Assembly (NCBI GenBank): GCA_947069175.1
Contig: CAMTDV010000003.1
Coordinates: 82,127,978-82,191,977 of the forward strand
Length of the DNA stretch: 64,000 nt
Direction of reading: 5' to 3'
Origin: Scalesia atractyloides
Lineage: Eukaryota; Streptophyta; Magnoliopsida; Asterales; Asteraceae
A program made the translations under genes and the position numbers. This document shows positions 45,397 through 57,079 of the stretch, piece after piece. The stretch's first letter is position 1; each line of letters opens with the position of its first letter. Below the pieces are notes generated by a model. The model was not told the DNA's origin. It did not search any database and saw only the letters and a program-made list of their open reading frames with translations.

Positions 45397-46128
45397 AATC
45401 CAAATACTACTAAAAGCTAGTGGTAAGTGGGTATCAAACACAGGGAGTTTGTGGAATATGTGCTATCTAAAGTTTATACTAAGTTGTTTAATTTATCTAA
45501 AATGCAAGAAATTGAATTCAGGATTTTAGTGTTTTGGTTTTAGATTTAAACTAATTACAATTCAAATATTGGTTGTTTAACAAATTAGAAGCAAGTAATC
45601 ATCCTAAGTTTCCGGTTTCAATTAACACTTGTGTTTCAAATCCAACTAGAAAAAGTCATATAGACATGACTCGTGTTTGACTAATTGTTCGTGATAAAAG
45701 GGAACTAAGTACTCGGATTACTACGATGCGAGGTTGTTACCCGATGATCAATTAACCAATATCCAACCCTTAAACCCTCCCGTGATATCTCGATTGTCAA
45801 CGACACCAAGAACGTACGATTAAGGCAAAGATCAAAACATCAATCAACAATTTACCAACAAATATCCAAACACCATAATAAACTACAAAGATTGCAAGTC
45901 TATTATTCTAGAAATCAAAGATAAGAACACAATTGTATGAAGCAAACCTTCCACCTAGGATGATCACAATGAGTTTAGCCACTCATGGTCTTGCAAATCA
46001 TCACACCTTCAATTGTTATATTCATCTGAATCATAAACCAAAAGAAAATGTTTAGAAATTGTTTGGAACCCACAAGAACACCAAAAATTCGCCTCTAAGC
46101 TCCGCAAAACGTTCCCCCAATGATTGGT
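45397..46128 (+). mobile_element. Insertion of retroelement-like DNA, left part
   Basis: The stretch has no ORF. Phrases such as tagtggtaagtgggtatcaaacacaggg and a dense set of direct motifs resemble untranslated leader DNA of large plant retroelements; that is a general impression. It is interrupted at 46129 by a solo LTR and continues at 49947. Confidence 0.4.
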
Positions 46129-46945
46129 TGTAACACCCTGTAAAATCGTGTCCAATAGTATAGTGACACGTGTTGTATTTTTAAATATAGCCTGTTAAAG
46201 ACCAATAAGGACTAAAGGCATCAACATGCTCAATCTGAGCCTCTGAGTGATGATCCGATGTCAACATGCATAAATAACAGCCTCTGAGCGACTGATATGT
46301 CAACATGCTTAAATCATTAGCCTCTGAGTGACTGATACGTCAACATGCTTGAAATTTGGCCTCTGAGTGACTGATATGTCAACATGCCCAGCCTCTAAAT
46401 GACATTGGAATCAACATGCTTATCATAAGCCTCTGAGTGATCCTTTGTGAAGTCCTAAACTCTTATACGTGCCATTTATTGGACGAGAGAATTTAATTTT
46501 GTAAATATGTGAAAGTTGGATGATGGAGGGATTAAAAGTGTCAACATGTTAATTTATACCTCTGAGTGACCTTTTAACGAACCGAGAGCTCGACAATGTC
46601 CGGGCATAATCCCAGGTATGCCAAGTATTGGCTACGGAGGGCTAAAAGTGCCAAAAAGGTGTTTAAAAAGGTTTTTAGAAGCTTTAATAAGTTAAGGGGT
46701 TAAAAGTGTCAAACTTTGAAAGTGGCCTTGGGGCGGTCGCAGGTCGCGATAGACCAGGCCTGGATCTCTCGCGGGGCGCGAGAACAGGTCTGCTGCAGAA
46801 AGTTTTGTTTGGAGACCAAGCAAAACTCCAAAACCATTAATTCGAAACCATGGCTTCTCTAAACTGCTATGCCACGTTTTGAGACACTTGTAAGCTTCTT
46901 CTTATACCCCTAAACACCTGGCTTCACCTCATTTGACCTCTCCAA

Positions 46946-46955
46946 CTATAAATAG
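46946..46955 (+). promoter_or_regulatory. TATA box of the 3.8 kb solo LTR
   Basis: The text ccaaCTATAAATAGgtg is the consensus form shared with 14309-14318 and the older LTR. This LTR could act as a promoter toward 49.9 kb and beyond. Confidence 0.65.
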
Positions 46956-47076
46956 GTGTTCAAGTGCTTCATTCCAACTTGCACCTTTCTAAATCGTAAC
47001 TCTTCTCCCTCCTCTGGAAGTTCCTAGCTGAAAGGAGCATCCAACTTAGTTCTCTTGCATTGTAGGAACCTCTTGT

Positions 47077-47782
47077 AAGTGTTCCTTGCTCTTGCATTTT
47101 CGTTTATAGGCTTTTATAGCCAAAAGTCAAGCGTTTTCCTAAAACGCTTTGACTTTCGGTTAAGACCATTATGGTCCAGCCAGTTGTTCGAAATGAACAT
47201 GACTAAGTGATAGTAATAAGGTAGGTGTTAGTCCCTATAAAGGGCACCTCCTGAAGATCACGTATGCTAGACCAATTGACGGGTCAAAGTTATGGAAATA
47301 AAAAAGTCAAACAGGCCATTTTTTGGAAAAATCATAAATTGATCTTATATATGTTATGAAACCTGTTTTGACACTTAAAAAAGTTGGTAATAATTATTAG
47401 AACATGTAAGAACGGCTCATCAATTTCAGAAGTGTTCCTTGCTCTTGCATTTTCGTTTATAGGCTTTTATAGCCAAAAGTCAAGCGTTTTCGTAAAACGC
47501 TTTGACTTTCGGTTAAGACCATTATGGTCCAGCCGTTGTTCGAAACGAACATGACTAAGTGATCGTAATAAGGTAGGTGTTAGTCCCTATAAAGGGCACC
47601 TCCTGAAGATCGCGAATGCTAGACCAATTGACGGGTCAAAGTTATGGAAATAAAAAAGTCAAACAGGCCATTTTTTGGAAAAATCATAAATTGATCTTAT
47701 ATATGTTATGAAACCTGTTTTGACACTTAAAGAAGTTGGTAATAATTATTAGAACATGTAAGAACATGTTCGGCTCGTCAAT
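47077..47782 (+). repeat. 353-bp tandem duplication within the solo LTR
   Basis: Copies 47077-47429 and 47430-47782 both start aagtgttccttgctcttgc and end agaacatgtaagaac, differing at a handful of bases (for example agtgatagtaat versus agtgatcgtaat). It is absent from the other two LTRs. Confidence 0.95.
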
Positions 47783-49946
47783 TTCAGTTCTAGGGTCGGT
47801 TCGCAACCGAAAGTCGCGAAGTTTGACTTTTGTTTTGACTTTCAATTCTGACCCGATTTAGATAAGTTACCTACTGATCTAAAGTTGCATTATGATTGTA
47901 ATATAATGTAGCATAACCTTTAAGGTTATATTACATGATCATAATCAAAATCTAAGTTTATGTGCATGTCCCATAATTATGCCATTCTTGACCAAAATGC
48001 CCTTTTTGCATAAAACAAGGCTTTAAATAATAATGAACCTGAAAATGAGTTTCCTACTGATGTAATATTATAAGTAGGATTATTTGGGATGTTAAACCAA
48101 GTTATAAACTGAGTTTTCAAGCAAGCCCTTAAACTATGTAGATAATTGGCGATTTTAGCCCTTGTGTCTCATAAACTAGTTTTAATCAAATCTTTTCAGG
48201 GTAAATTATTTACCACTAATATGTATATTAAATAACATATTTAAAACATTTTAATCTGACCATAACATCAGTTTTCTTAAAAATCGCATAAGGACGTCAT
48301 TTTACGACATAAGCGCCATTTAGGCGCATAGTATGGTTTTAAACCATATTAATGGACCAAGACTTGTTACCTACTGATTCTAAAACTTATTTTAAACATA
48401 TTTACAGTAGGTACATATTATAAACTCAGAATCCCAAATAATTTATAAACTATGTGTAAAATGACCAAAATGCCCCTTCGGTGCATAGTTTGGTCATAAA
48501 AGATAAATTACACATATAAATGATATCCTACTGATATTATATCATAAATAAAATATTTTTCCAGAATACTTATGATGGTAAACTTAAAATATATTCAAGT
48601 TTCTTTTATACGGTATAAAATTACTAAAATGCCCTTATGAGGCATAATTTCGTTTTAAAACCTTAACGGGCATACAAGTTAATATCCTACTGATACCTTA
48701 ACTTACTTAAAGTATAATGGCATATAGAACTTGTCCATGACTTATCCGGTTACCCATTATCGCTATAAGCGTACGGTTGATTATACGCAACTATTTTATG
48801 GAAGTTAACCGAAACGGGTTTAATCTTGTCATTTAAGTTTCAAAATCCAGAATGTTTATAGTTTACCCATATTATACAAGTCAAGGTACTTGTTGGGATT
48901 AAACTACATTCTATCCAATCAGCGTTTAATCTAGCGTCATACGTTTTGATCAAGTACGCTAGTCGGTCTAAGTCTATGACTTAAATAAGACCGTTAGTAT
49001 TTAATTGGTTAGTTTATGCCGTAATCCAGACTAGAGAATTGCCGGTAAATGCTATCTGCACTTAGTCCTTTTTGTGTACGGCTGACTTATTAAAAAATTT
49101 AAAAGAAGACTAGCTCAGGTAAATACTCTCGACTTATTTCCCCTATACGGGCTTGGGTTACGGTGAATTATCACCGCTTGGTCGGAAATGGGATTCAATC
49201 GAACGCCGGTTTGGAGATAATAAAATCCGCATATTCTGTTTTAATCAGTTTTGTTTGATAATTTAAACATCGGGGGTTAACTACCGTGTCCTTGATATCC
49301 TCGGCTCATTACAATAGAAATGGCCACGACCTTAGCGCGAGTGTAGGCATACACCCGATAGACGCTCAATTATGCATTCCCACAAAGTTAGGAGGAATTG
49401 ACTCCTTCGTGAGTCCAAAGTGGTGTGTACGTTAATTGTGTCTCGGTCTTCATACCGAGCCCCGCATGTATGACAAACATGTAAATCTGTTAACAAGGTT
49501 GGACGGTTAATTAACCCAAGGTATAAAAAGATTTTGTGCTGATACGCACTTAAAACATTTTTGAAATGTTTTCAAAATGAGTCAGTTTGGTGTATTTACC
49601 AGCGAAAGCTGACGTATTTTCAAAAGACTAATCTGCAGGTACAATAAGAAAATAGGCCTGAAGTGCTCGGTAGTGATAGAGGATCTTGCAAATCCTAAAT
49701 CTGCCCAAAGTCGGTTTTATATTCTTTCCATGTATAATTTATGATCCGCCTGTGGATCTTCTATTACGAGCCTGTATATTATTTTGTATTTTCGAACATT
49801 CGGTTTGTAATAGTAATTTTACTCCAAGACTTCCACTGTGCCGTGTTTAATTGACTATGACGATTGTTAACTGACGTCACGATACTCCCCACCCGGGCCC
49901 GCCGGTGTATGGATTTCAGGTTGGAAATCCGGGGTGTGACATTGGT

Positions 49947-50373
49947 ATGCCAAAAGTCCATTGAAAATCAAGTTAAAATGGGCAATTACACTTTTCTCGT
50001 TGCTGACCACCGTAAGCTATGGTGGTCACCATAAGCTACTGTGGTCAAAATTTCCTTACGCCCCCAAGAGACTGGCTTACGGTGTATAGAAGGATCAGAC
50101 ACCACCGTAAACTACGGTGCCCACCGTAGCTTACGCCGTAGCTTACGGTGGACAGCATATTTTCCATTTTTGTTTTTTTATCAACTCTCCAAGTCTTCAT
50201 CTTCATTTATCCAAGCGCAAGCTCCCCTCAAAGCACGTAAAAATCACTTATTTATGCTCTTCGGTACCTGCAAAGCCATACACGCTGTAGTTATCAAATC
50301 CTAATTATTAACCAAATTAAGTGCGGAATATTGATCGATTTAAAGCACTTGAGGGTTGTCCAATGGACCACCC
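49947..50373 (+). mobile_element. Insertion of retroelement-like DNA, right part
   Basis: After the LTR the insertion resumes. Positions 50005-50160 hold a cluster of GC-rich inverted phrases (accaccgtaagctatggtgg, gtagcttacgccgtagc, accgtaaactacggtg) able to fold into several overlapping hairpins. The related style at 25915-26012 suggests an LTR edge. Confidence 0.5.
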
Positions 50374-50407
50374 GTTACTAAACATAGCTTCAGGCACATA
50401 AAATTTT
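50374..50407 (+). repeat. 34-bp direct repeat flanking the insertion (right)
   Basis: Second copy of the repeat at 45363-45396, reading gttactaaacatagcttcag onward, one mismatch. Confidence 0.85.
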
Positions 50408-51854
50408 CACCAAGTGTTACTGAAGTTGTCAGAAAATAATGCTTCGGTTCGTCCCAACAAATCACAAAAAACTCAATTATATTTGACCCGTCCGATTTGA
50501 ACAAACTTTTATTGAAGCGTAGATAAATGTAAACACGCCGCAACGGTATATTCGAAATTTTAGAAAACATAACACTATGTTATTAAAATAAAGGAAAGGT
50601 AAAAAGATGTGGATTCACAAAAAAAATTAAGTGGTTTTAATAACAATTACGTTTGTACTTCAATTACTTATACTTTAATACTAACAACGAATTTTGAACT
50701 TCTTTTGTCCAGGTGTGCAGAAAAATAGAAATGTTATAACGGTATACTAATTTTTTTGGAAAATATTGTATTTTAAAAGTTGTCATAGAAAACAAAATAT
50801 GTTTAAAATTAACTACTTTAGTATAATAAAAATAAAGTTAAAAACCAAAAAAATATAATAATAAATAATTATTTTGTTACTATTCATGGTAACTCACTAA
50901 TAATAATATAACAATCAAAAGGCAAAACCGACTGAACAACATATAGGTATCGTACTAAACTGAAACCGACTGAACAACATATCAATGGATACTAGCACTC
51001 GTTATAACAATCAAAAGGCAAAACCCAAAAATAAAGTCGTTATATGCCCAAAAGAATATCGACGCATATTTTACATAAATCAAAAACCATAAAAACGAAT
51101 ATCAATGTCTTCCGAAATGAGTATCAGTATTCATTCCGATGGTACCGATACCGGTACTGATGTTGTTCGATTGGAATTGACGTGGTGCCAATACTCGTTA
51201 TGATTTACGATGACTAAAAGAACTCTATACCATCATCGAAGTTGTTCACACGGTATCAGTTCAATTCGTCGTGGTAAAGAACAGATGGTATAAGTTCTGT
51301 TCGTCAAGGTACCAGCATGGTATTCATACTCGCTATAGTTTATAATATAAAAAGATACTATATACCGCTATCCAAGTTTCGCATGGTATCTGTTCAGTTG
51401 ATCACTGTAAGAACAAATAAAAATCAATTATATTGATCCGTTTTATTTTGAAAAAAAACTTTTAGCGTAACGAAGACAAAAATAAATATGTCGCATATGT
51501 TCAGAACTTAATAAAGTATTACTCTATACCATTAAAACAATGAAAAAAGTAATGTCAATTTAAATATATAAAAAACTAAATGTGAGCTAGGTTTGATAAC
51601 ATGTACGTTTGTGCTTTGATTACTTATGCTTTACCACTCACAACTCAGTTTCGGGATAAAAATGTATCAATACAGAGAAAAATTTAGGCACGTCACAACA
51701 ACATACTTAGAATTTTATAAAATATCGTATCTTAATAGTTATAAAAGAAAAAAACATGAAAAATCAATTAAAAATATATTAATAAAATAAATAAATATAA
51801 AAAACAAACAATATCAAGATAATTTTAAAACACTATTCATGGTGGTTTTCTATT
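50408..51854 (+). repeat. Continuation of the dispersed repeat, with internal duplication
   Basis: To about 50650 this continues the 31.97 kb paralogue (ttattgaagcgtagata, ggtatattcgaaattttag). Thereafter a diverged version of the same text recurs around 51440-51790 (caattatattgatcc, acttttagcgtaacgaag, atatgttcagaactt), so the family is tandemly arranged here. GGTACC/GATACC motifs at 50930-51380 match those of the window start. No gene. Confidence 0.6.
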
Positions 51855-51856
51855 TA

Positions 51857-51893
<37 letters not shown>
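51855..51893. repeat. (TA)n microsatellite
   Basis: About 40 bp of AT dinucleotides. Directly after it is the head-like motif gttgcgcgttgcggcg (51906-51921). Confidence 0.95.
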
Positions 51894-51894
<1 letters not shown>

Positions 51895-52424
51895 GGTTTT
51901 ATTAATGTTGCGCGTTGCGGCGAAACCGAGCAAATGATGATATTAAACAAACGTTATTTGAAAATGTAGCATGTTGTTTCAAAAACTAAACCGGCAGAAG
52001 TGGTTTAGTTTATCATCGTATAGTAAAAAACGATAACAAATGAATACTCTATTTTAAATACAACTTTATTCTTAACAATACTTATATTGGAATGTCCAGA
52101 GGGAAAATAAGCACGATTGCGTACTTAAGTCTTTTTTATAAAAAAATTAATTTACGAAAATTAATAAAGAAATACTAAATTAATTGATTAAGGCAATATC
52201 ATTTAGAAAAAATAAAAAAAGAATTATGAAACACAAAAAGTAAATGACAAAAGAAAATATGGTTTTAAAAAAGAAAAAAAAGGAAAATATGTTAAAAGTA
52301 AATATAATAATAAAATATTATAATATTAAATAATAAAATAGTAAAAAAAACTTTGTATTATTATAAATTTAAAGTTACTATTTATCCTTGTTTAACAACA
52401 ACTTATATATATATATATATATAT
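51894..52424. other. AT-rich repeat remnant and (TA)n run
   Basis: After the gcgcgttgcggcg motif the sequence becomes AT-rich and non-coding, ending in an AT run at 52406-52424. Confidence 0.4.
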
Positions 52425-53253
52425 GGATGAGGTTATTGTAAGAAAATTTAAAAGTGTGAGAAAGATAAGAAAGAATCTAAACCATTAGATATTTAATCTA
52501 ATGATTGTGATCATAGTGACAATTCTACAAATAATTTTGACTACTAAACTAACTAATTTTCTAGATTAATGGTATAAAGGTAAATTTAATATTTTTAAAT
52601 TAAGAAACTAACATTAATACACATGCAAAGTTCTCCCCTTCTTTTTTAAGTATCAATAACTTTTTATACGTAACTTTTTTTTTTAAAATACACCATAATA
52701 ACGAGTGTTTTTTTATCTTTAATATGAGTACCATATTGATATACTTATGTAGAGTTATTTCTGTTTTTATATATTTAAGGTGTTATTTCTGTTTTGATTC
52801 TGATTAAAGTGTTGAGTGGTGTTATATTAGAGTGTTATTTCTGTTATATTCAATGTTATGGTGTTCTTTATAAGATGTGTGCCTTCAATATAACTGTTGT
52901 GGTGTTTTTATGAGTTATGATGTTATTTTTTTATATTTCTGTTCTTTATAAGATGTATGCCTTCAATATAAATGCTGTGTTGTTTTTATGAGTTATATTT
53001 CTGTTCTTTATAAGATGTATGCCTTCAATATACATGTTGTGGTGTTTTTATGAGTTAGGGTGTTATTTTAAGTTCGAAAATCCCTACAATAACTGCCAAA
53101 AATCGGTTGCATATATTCATTCCATAATTAGATTTTATTAGTTAAATTACACTTATTCTCTTAAACTAGCAAAATAAAAAAGGACACATGTCACCTCCAT
53201 AATCTTTCTTATCCTTCTTACACTTTTAAATTTTCTCACATGAACCTCTACCT
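52425..53253. mobile_element. MITE-like element flanked by TA repeats
   Basis: Left end ggatgaggttattgtaagaa with aaatttaaaagtgtgag; inverted right end aggtagaggttcatgtgag with aaatttaaaagtgtaag. The inverted repeats are about 70 bp. Both sides are (TA)n tracts. Inside, 52855-53065 holds about three copies of a 75-85 bp unit with ttctttataagatgtatg and ccttcaatata. Target choice in TA repeats fits several DNA transposon types; the class is open. Confidence 0.7.
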
Positions 53254-53284
53254 GTATATATATATATATATAATAGAATGAGGA

Positions 53285-53670
53285 ATCTTCCAGTTGTGAG
53301 CTAGTGGTAGAAGACCTGCGTTTTTCAATAGATACTCAAGTTCAATTTTCATTTATGTCATATGGGGTGGATATAGGCAATAAAGGATTTGAACTAGGCC
53401 TTGTGTGAGGTTGTTAGTCCGACTCCCGAGCCGACTTTGGTTTTTTCGTCCCACCGTATGTTATACAAGAGAGTTATATTCTTATGATGGCACAACGACT
53501 GTCAAGTAGCAGCCGACGATATGGTTTCCGGGGGAACGCCCAAAAAGGTCAAACTTAGAAGCCAGTATGAACCCGGTAAAGACAATGTAGCCCAGTGGAA
53601 TGGGACAAAATGAGACTCTCGAATTTCAGGAGTGTGATGATCTTATCTATAAAGTTTACCGTTTAAAAAA
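53285..53670 (+). mobile_element. SINE-like sequence
   Basis: It begins with gtgagctagtggtagaag, an A-box-like motif, and 40 bases later has caagttcaatttt, a weak B-box. It runs about 380 bp without an ORF and ends in an A-rich tail (gtttaaaaaa at 53661-53670), where a TIR element is inserted or adjoins. A tRNA-derived SINE is the best reading, but no target duplication was seen. Confidence 0.4.
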
Positions 53671-54748
53671 GAGTAAAATTCTCGAATGCCCCCTGTGGTT
53701 TTGTAAAATATCACTTATAGTCCCCAACTTTTAGAAATTACATTGGTGCTCCCTGTTGTTTGCTTGGCTATTACTCGGATGATCCCTACACTGGATGGTA
53801 GTTAACTTATCCAGTTAAGTACGTGTGAATTGACTTTTTTTTCCCTTAATACTAAAAACAAAATTAAAAGAATATAAAAACAAACTAAATATGATGAATT
53901 TGTTACTATAACTCACCATCTTTTATTTAACCAATAATCTTCCACCCACCCCACCCCACCCCACCACATATCATCTTCATCTTAAACAAAACCCAACCTC
54001 CACTGCAACCGTTCCCCACTGTAAAGCTATGATCAGAATGCATCACCGGAATCACGAGTTTGACACGCATCATCAAAGCATCCATCCCATCCCTACCTCT
54101 TTATCGCAGACGATACCTAAGTAACCGGAAAAACAAGCTCGCCAGCATCTTCCTGCCCAAGCACTAAACCAAATCGGAAAACTAAACCACGAGCTCGCCA
54201 CCACCAGTCACGCATCACCGCCCCCAACCCATCCTCATCCCCTAGGTCCCTTATCTTGTTGATGCCCCGACCCATGGGGTTGCAGGCTTGAACACTTGGC
54301 TTTTCCATGGAGTTGCAGAGAAGAATGGTAGGTCTACGGTTCAGTTTTTGAATCTCGGTGCGTCGGTGGTTAGAGGTTGCAGAGGGTTGCTGCTTTCGTT
54401 TACTCCAGTCGTTGGTTCAAAATTACAAGCTTTGAATGCGCTAATCGGCGAATAATGCAGAGGTTATAAGTTCGTTTGGGTTGGAGAGGGTGAAGATGAA
54501 CATGGTTGGTGGGGTCCATCTATTTGATTATGTATTTTTTTTTATTTAAAACTTGTACTTATTATTAATTAGTAAGGGTAATTGAGTCATTTCATACAAA
54601 CTTAACCTAACAAATTAACTGCCATCCACTCTAGTGACTATCCGAGTAACAACCAAGCAAACAACAGAGAACACAAATATAATTTCTAAAACTTAAGGAT
54701 TACAGATGTTATTTTACAAAATCATAGAAGCATTCAGGCATTTTACTC
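53671..54748. mobile_element. MULE-like TIR element with captured DNA
   Basis: Inverted repeats of about 190 bp: 53671-53860 (gagtaaaattctcgaatgc, tgtttgcttggctattactc) against 54570-54748. The interior 53940-54490 is GC-richer than its surroundings and contains a frame in minus orientation, so it looks like a Pack-type element. The 9-bp flanks do not match, so the target duplication is lost or the ends are slightly misplaced. Confidence 0.72.
54117..54308 (-). pseudogene. Open frame of captured DNA, 63 codons, unknown
   Basis: It starts at ATG 54308 (MEKPSVQACNPMGRG) and includes a Trp/Arg-rich patch (RDWWWRARGLVFRFGLVLG). I do not recognise it. It lies wholly between the inverted repeats of a MULE-like element and is most likely a captured gene fragment or its reverse strand. 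Confidence 0.3.
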
Positions 54749-55554
54749 TTAAGTTTTAGAATCAGCGAACCAATCACTTGATGGTGAAACCGATATCACA
54801 ATTAAAAACTGATATAACAATTAAAAGAGCCTTTTATTGCTTAAAAATTCTTATTATTGTTTTGTGTTTATATAAAATTAACGTTGAGTCAGATTATAGG
54901 TTACAAATACGTTTCGAGTTCTTCATTCTTATGGGTGGAGTAACAAAATAGTAAACTTGTTCATATTTGTATTAAACATAGTTTATATTGTATTCTTAAA
55001 CTATAATATTGTAATATACTTAACATTCTTTTAAAAATAATATTCTTTTTAGTTTAAGGGTAGTATTATCATATATTAAAAAAATGGCATTCCTCATGTA
55101 CTCTTGTTTCCAACTTAATAAAACCACATGTATTTAAACGGACACAAGTACTTCTCGCTCTAAAAGTCACCACATGTACATGTAAACATTTAACATGTGA
55201 CCTAAAATTGTTCTCATCAGTCTTACTTATATTAAAAAAAAACAATAATAAAAAAGTTGACCCTCTTCTCTCTAAGTTATCTAAGACCACAGAGAGTAAG
55301 TAGCCGCCGCCATACGGGTCAAAATAGGGAACAGATATTCAAATGTAAATAGATGTAATCTAATCTAAACCTTCAATTTTGGTGATATTAGACATGAAAG
55401 TTTCTTTATTCGTAGGCGTGTTTATAAGGATATAAGAAGGATTAAATATAAAACAATTAAAATATAGGAGAAAGTGTAGAAATCATGTTAAACAAACTTC
55501 GATTGACCTTATTTTATTGGCGTTATAACCGGCTTGTTGAACCGTATTCAAATA
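54749..55554. other. Intergenic, AT-rich
   Basis: No gene. Positions 55320-55400 resemble 63585-63660 (agatstaatctaa, ccttyaattttggtgat, ttag), a diverged dispersed repeat. Confidence 0.4.
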
Positions 55555-55740
55555 TATATATGGTTTAGCTTTTAGGGTTTAAAGGTTAACTTTCAGGGTT
55601 TGGCTTTAGATTTTAGCTTTATGATTTACCTTTAGGATTTAGTTTTAGGTTTTAGCCTTTAAAGTTTAGTTTTTAGATTTTATAGTTTACTCTTAGGGTT
55701 TAGGGTTTAGATTTAGAGTTTACTATTAACGGGTTACGTT
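55555..55740 (+). repeat. Degenerate TTTAGGG-like simple sequence
   Basis: Imperfect repeats of tttagggttt, tttaggattt and tttaggttt run for about 180 bp. This resembles the plant telomere unit but is too degenerate to be a recent telomeric insertion. Confidence 0.7.
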
Positions 55741-55876
55741 TTTGGTTAAGGTTCAACGAGTCAGTTCCAACGCTGCTAGAATGAGCTCAATCGGAGTTAG
55801 TTTGACCCGGTTTCTTACTTTTCCTTGATTAAGGACATTTAGTATCGGATCCTTACCCTATATGTGTGTGTGTGTA

Positions 55877-56270
55877 TAGGGGAATGATAAAACGAAACTC
55901 ATTTGAGTTGAAAAAAACTCAAAAAACCTTTATAAAAACCCCATGTAACATTTTCATTTTTTTCTAAAAAAAATAGGAAACGTAACATACTATATTTGAA
56001 CAATTTTATAAAAGAAAAACGAAAAAAGCCCCGGTTAGTTTATTTTAAAAAAAATGTTAAAAATTTCATGTTACATAATATGTGTGCAAAAAAATGTAAC
56101 ATACAAATTTTGAACATTTTTTTAAAACAAGTAGGCGCTTTTTACATATTTTTATAAAAATGTTCGAATACATTTATGTTAGATTCCCTGTTTTAAAAAA
56201 AAAATAAAAATGTTACATAGAGTTTCTTGAGTTTTCTCAACTCAAGTGGGTTTTCGTTTTATATTTCACC
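55877..56270. mobile_element. MITE with AGGGGAATGATAAAACGAAA ends
   Basis: The left end aggggaatgataaaacgaaa, with ctcatttgagttg, mirrors the right end (inverted: aggtgaaatataaaacgaaa, acccacttgagttg). Several variants of tgtaacatttt and tttttataaaa recur inside. It sits between TA/GT-rich microsatellite text (55862-55876) and tatatatg. No ORF. Confidence 0.75.
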
Positions 56271-56492
56271 TATATATGTGAGTTACAAAAACTCTAGAAG
56301 TCTCATCACAACCATCCATTCAAAACAATTAAGGGTGTAGACTTAATTTGTTACAAAAAGTGTCATTTCAGTACATGTTGCATAACTGTTACAAAAAGTG
56401 TTTTTTAGCATACACGTGTCAAGTTGTTACATGTTCTAGCAGAAAAAGTGTAACACGTGCAAAAGGAGGTTTCTTTCTATAATTGACCTATA

Positions 56493-56523
<31 letters not shown>

Positions 56524-57079
56524 CTTAATCATGTGGACGATTCGACTCCCTTATTCATATTCCAACCTAAATACAACTCTTTATTAAACAGGTTAAGCAT
56601 ACTAGCTTGTTTATAAATTAAAATTCATCTAAGAAACCCACATAATAGTTGAACGACCAGTTAATTCGTTTACCTAAACAAAACAGATGAACGAAACTGA
56701 AAGTAAATCAAGATATCGGTGAGAAATGGATCACGTTTAAATTGAAATGTAGATCCCTAACTGACATGTTTAAAATTAACTTTAATTAATATGGTACAAA
56801 ATATTAAGTGGAAATTGGAAAACGTACATAATCAACCATACATATCCAACTTCAAAACTAATCCCAGGTAGATAATTTCTAAATATTTCATGTACATAAC
56901 CGACCATTCATCTAGTAATCAAACAGGCTGACAGTTAATCGGTTTATTCGCATTCCAACTCAAACACAACTCATTTAATAAACAAGTTAAGAACCTATCC
57001 GAAACCATTTAATATTATGAAACTTGACACATAAAGCACTACTGCAGAACCAAAAACATATGTATATAAATTATCTGGC
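56271..57079. other. Intergenic, short repeats
   Basis: Three copies of gttacaaaaagtg or agaaaaagtgtaac lie at 56350-56460. A (TA)n run followed by (GATA)n is at 56490-56522. Positions 56525-56760 are loosely similar to 63700-63990. No gene. Confidence 0.45.

Larger units (their letters stand above)
46129..49941 (+). mobile_element. Solo LTR of the big gypsy family, 3.8 kb
   Basis: Read inverted, it aligns along its length with the LTRs at 11686 and 22148, but its sense is plus. Ends are tgtaacaccctg and ggggtgtgaca, and both flanks are TTGGT (46124-46128, 49942-49946), a perfect 5-bp duplication. It contains the motif array (46205-46570), an intact TATAAATA box (46946-46955) and a 353-bp internal tandem duplication (47077-47429, 47430-47782) that explains its extra length. 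It lacks any internal domain, so it arose by LTR-LTR recombination. Confidence 0.95.

Noticed and set aside
54117..54308. Independent host gene
   Set aside because: It lies wholly inside a TIR element and has no promoter, intron or family support; listed as captured DNA only.
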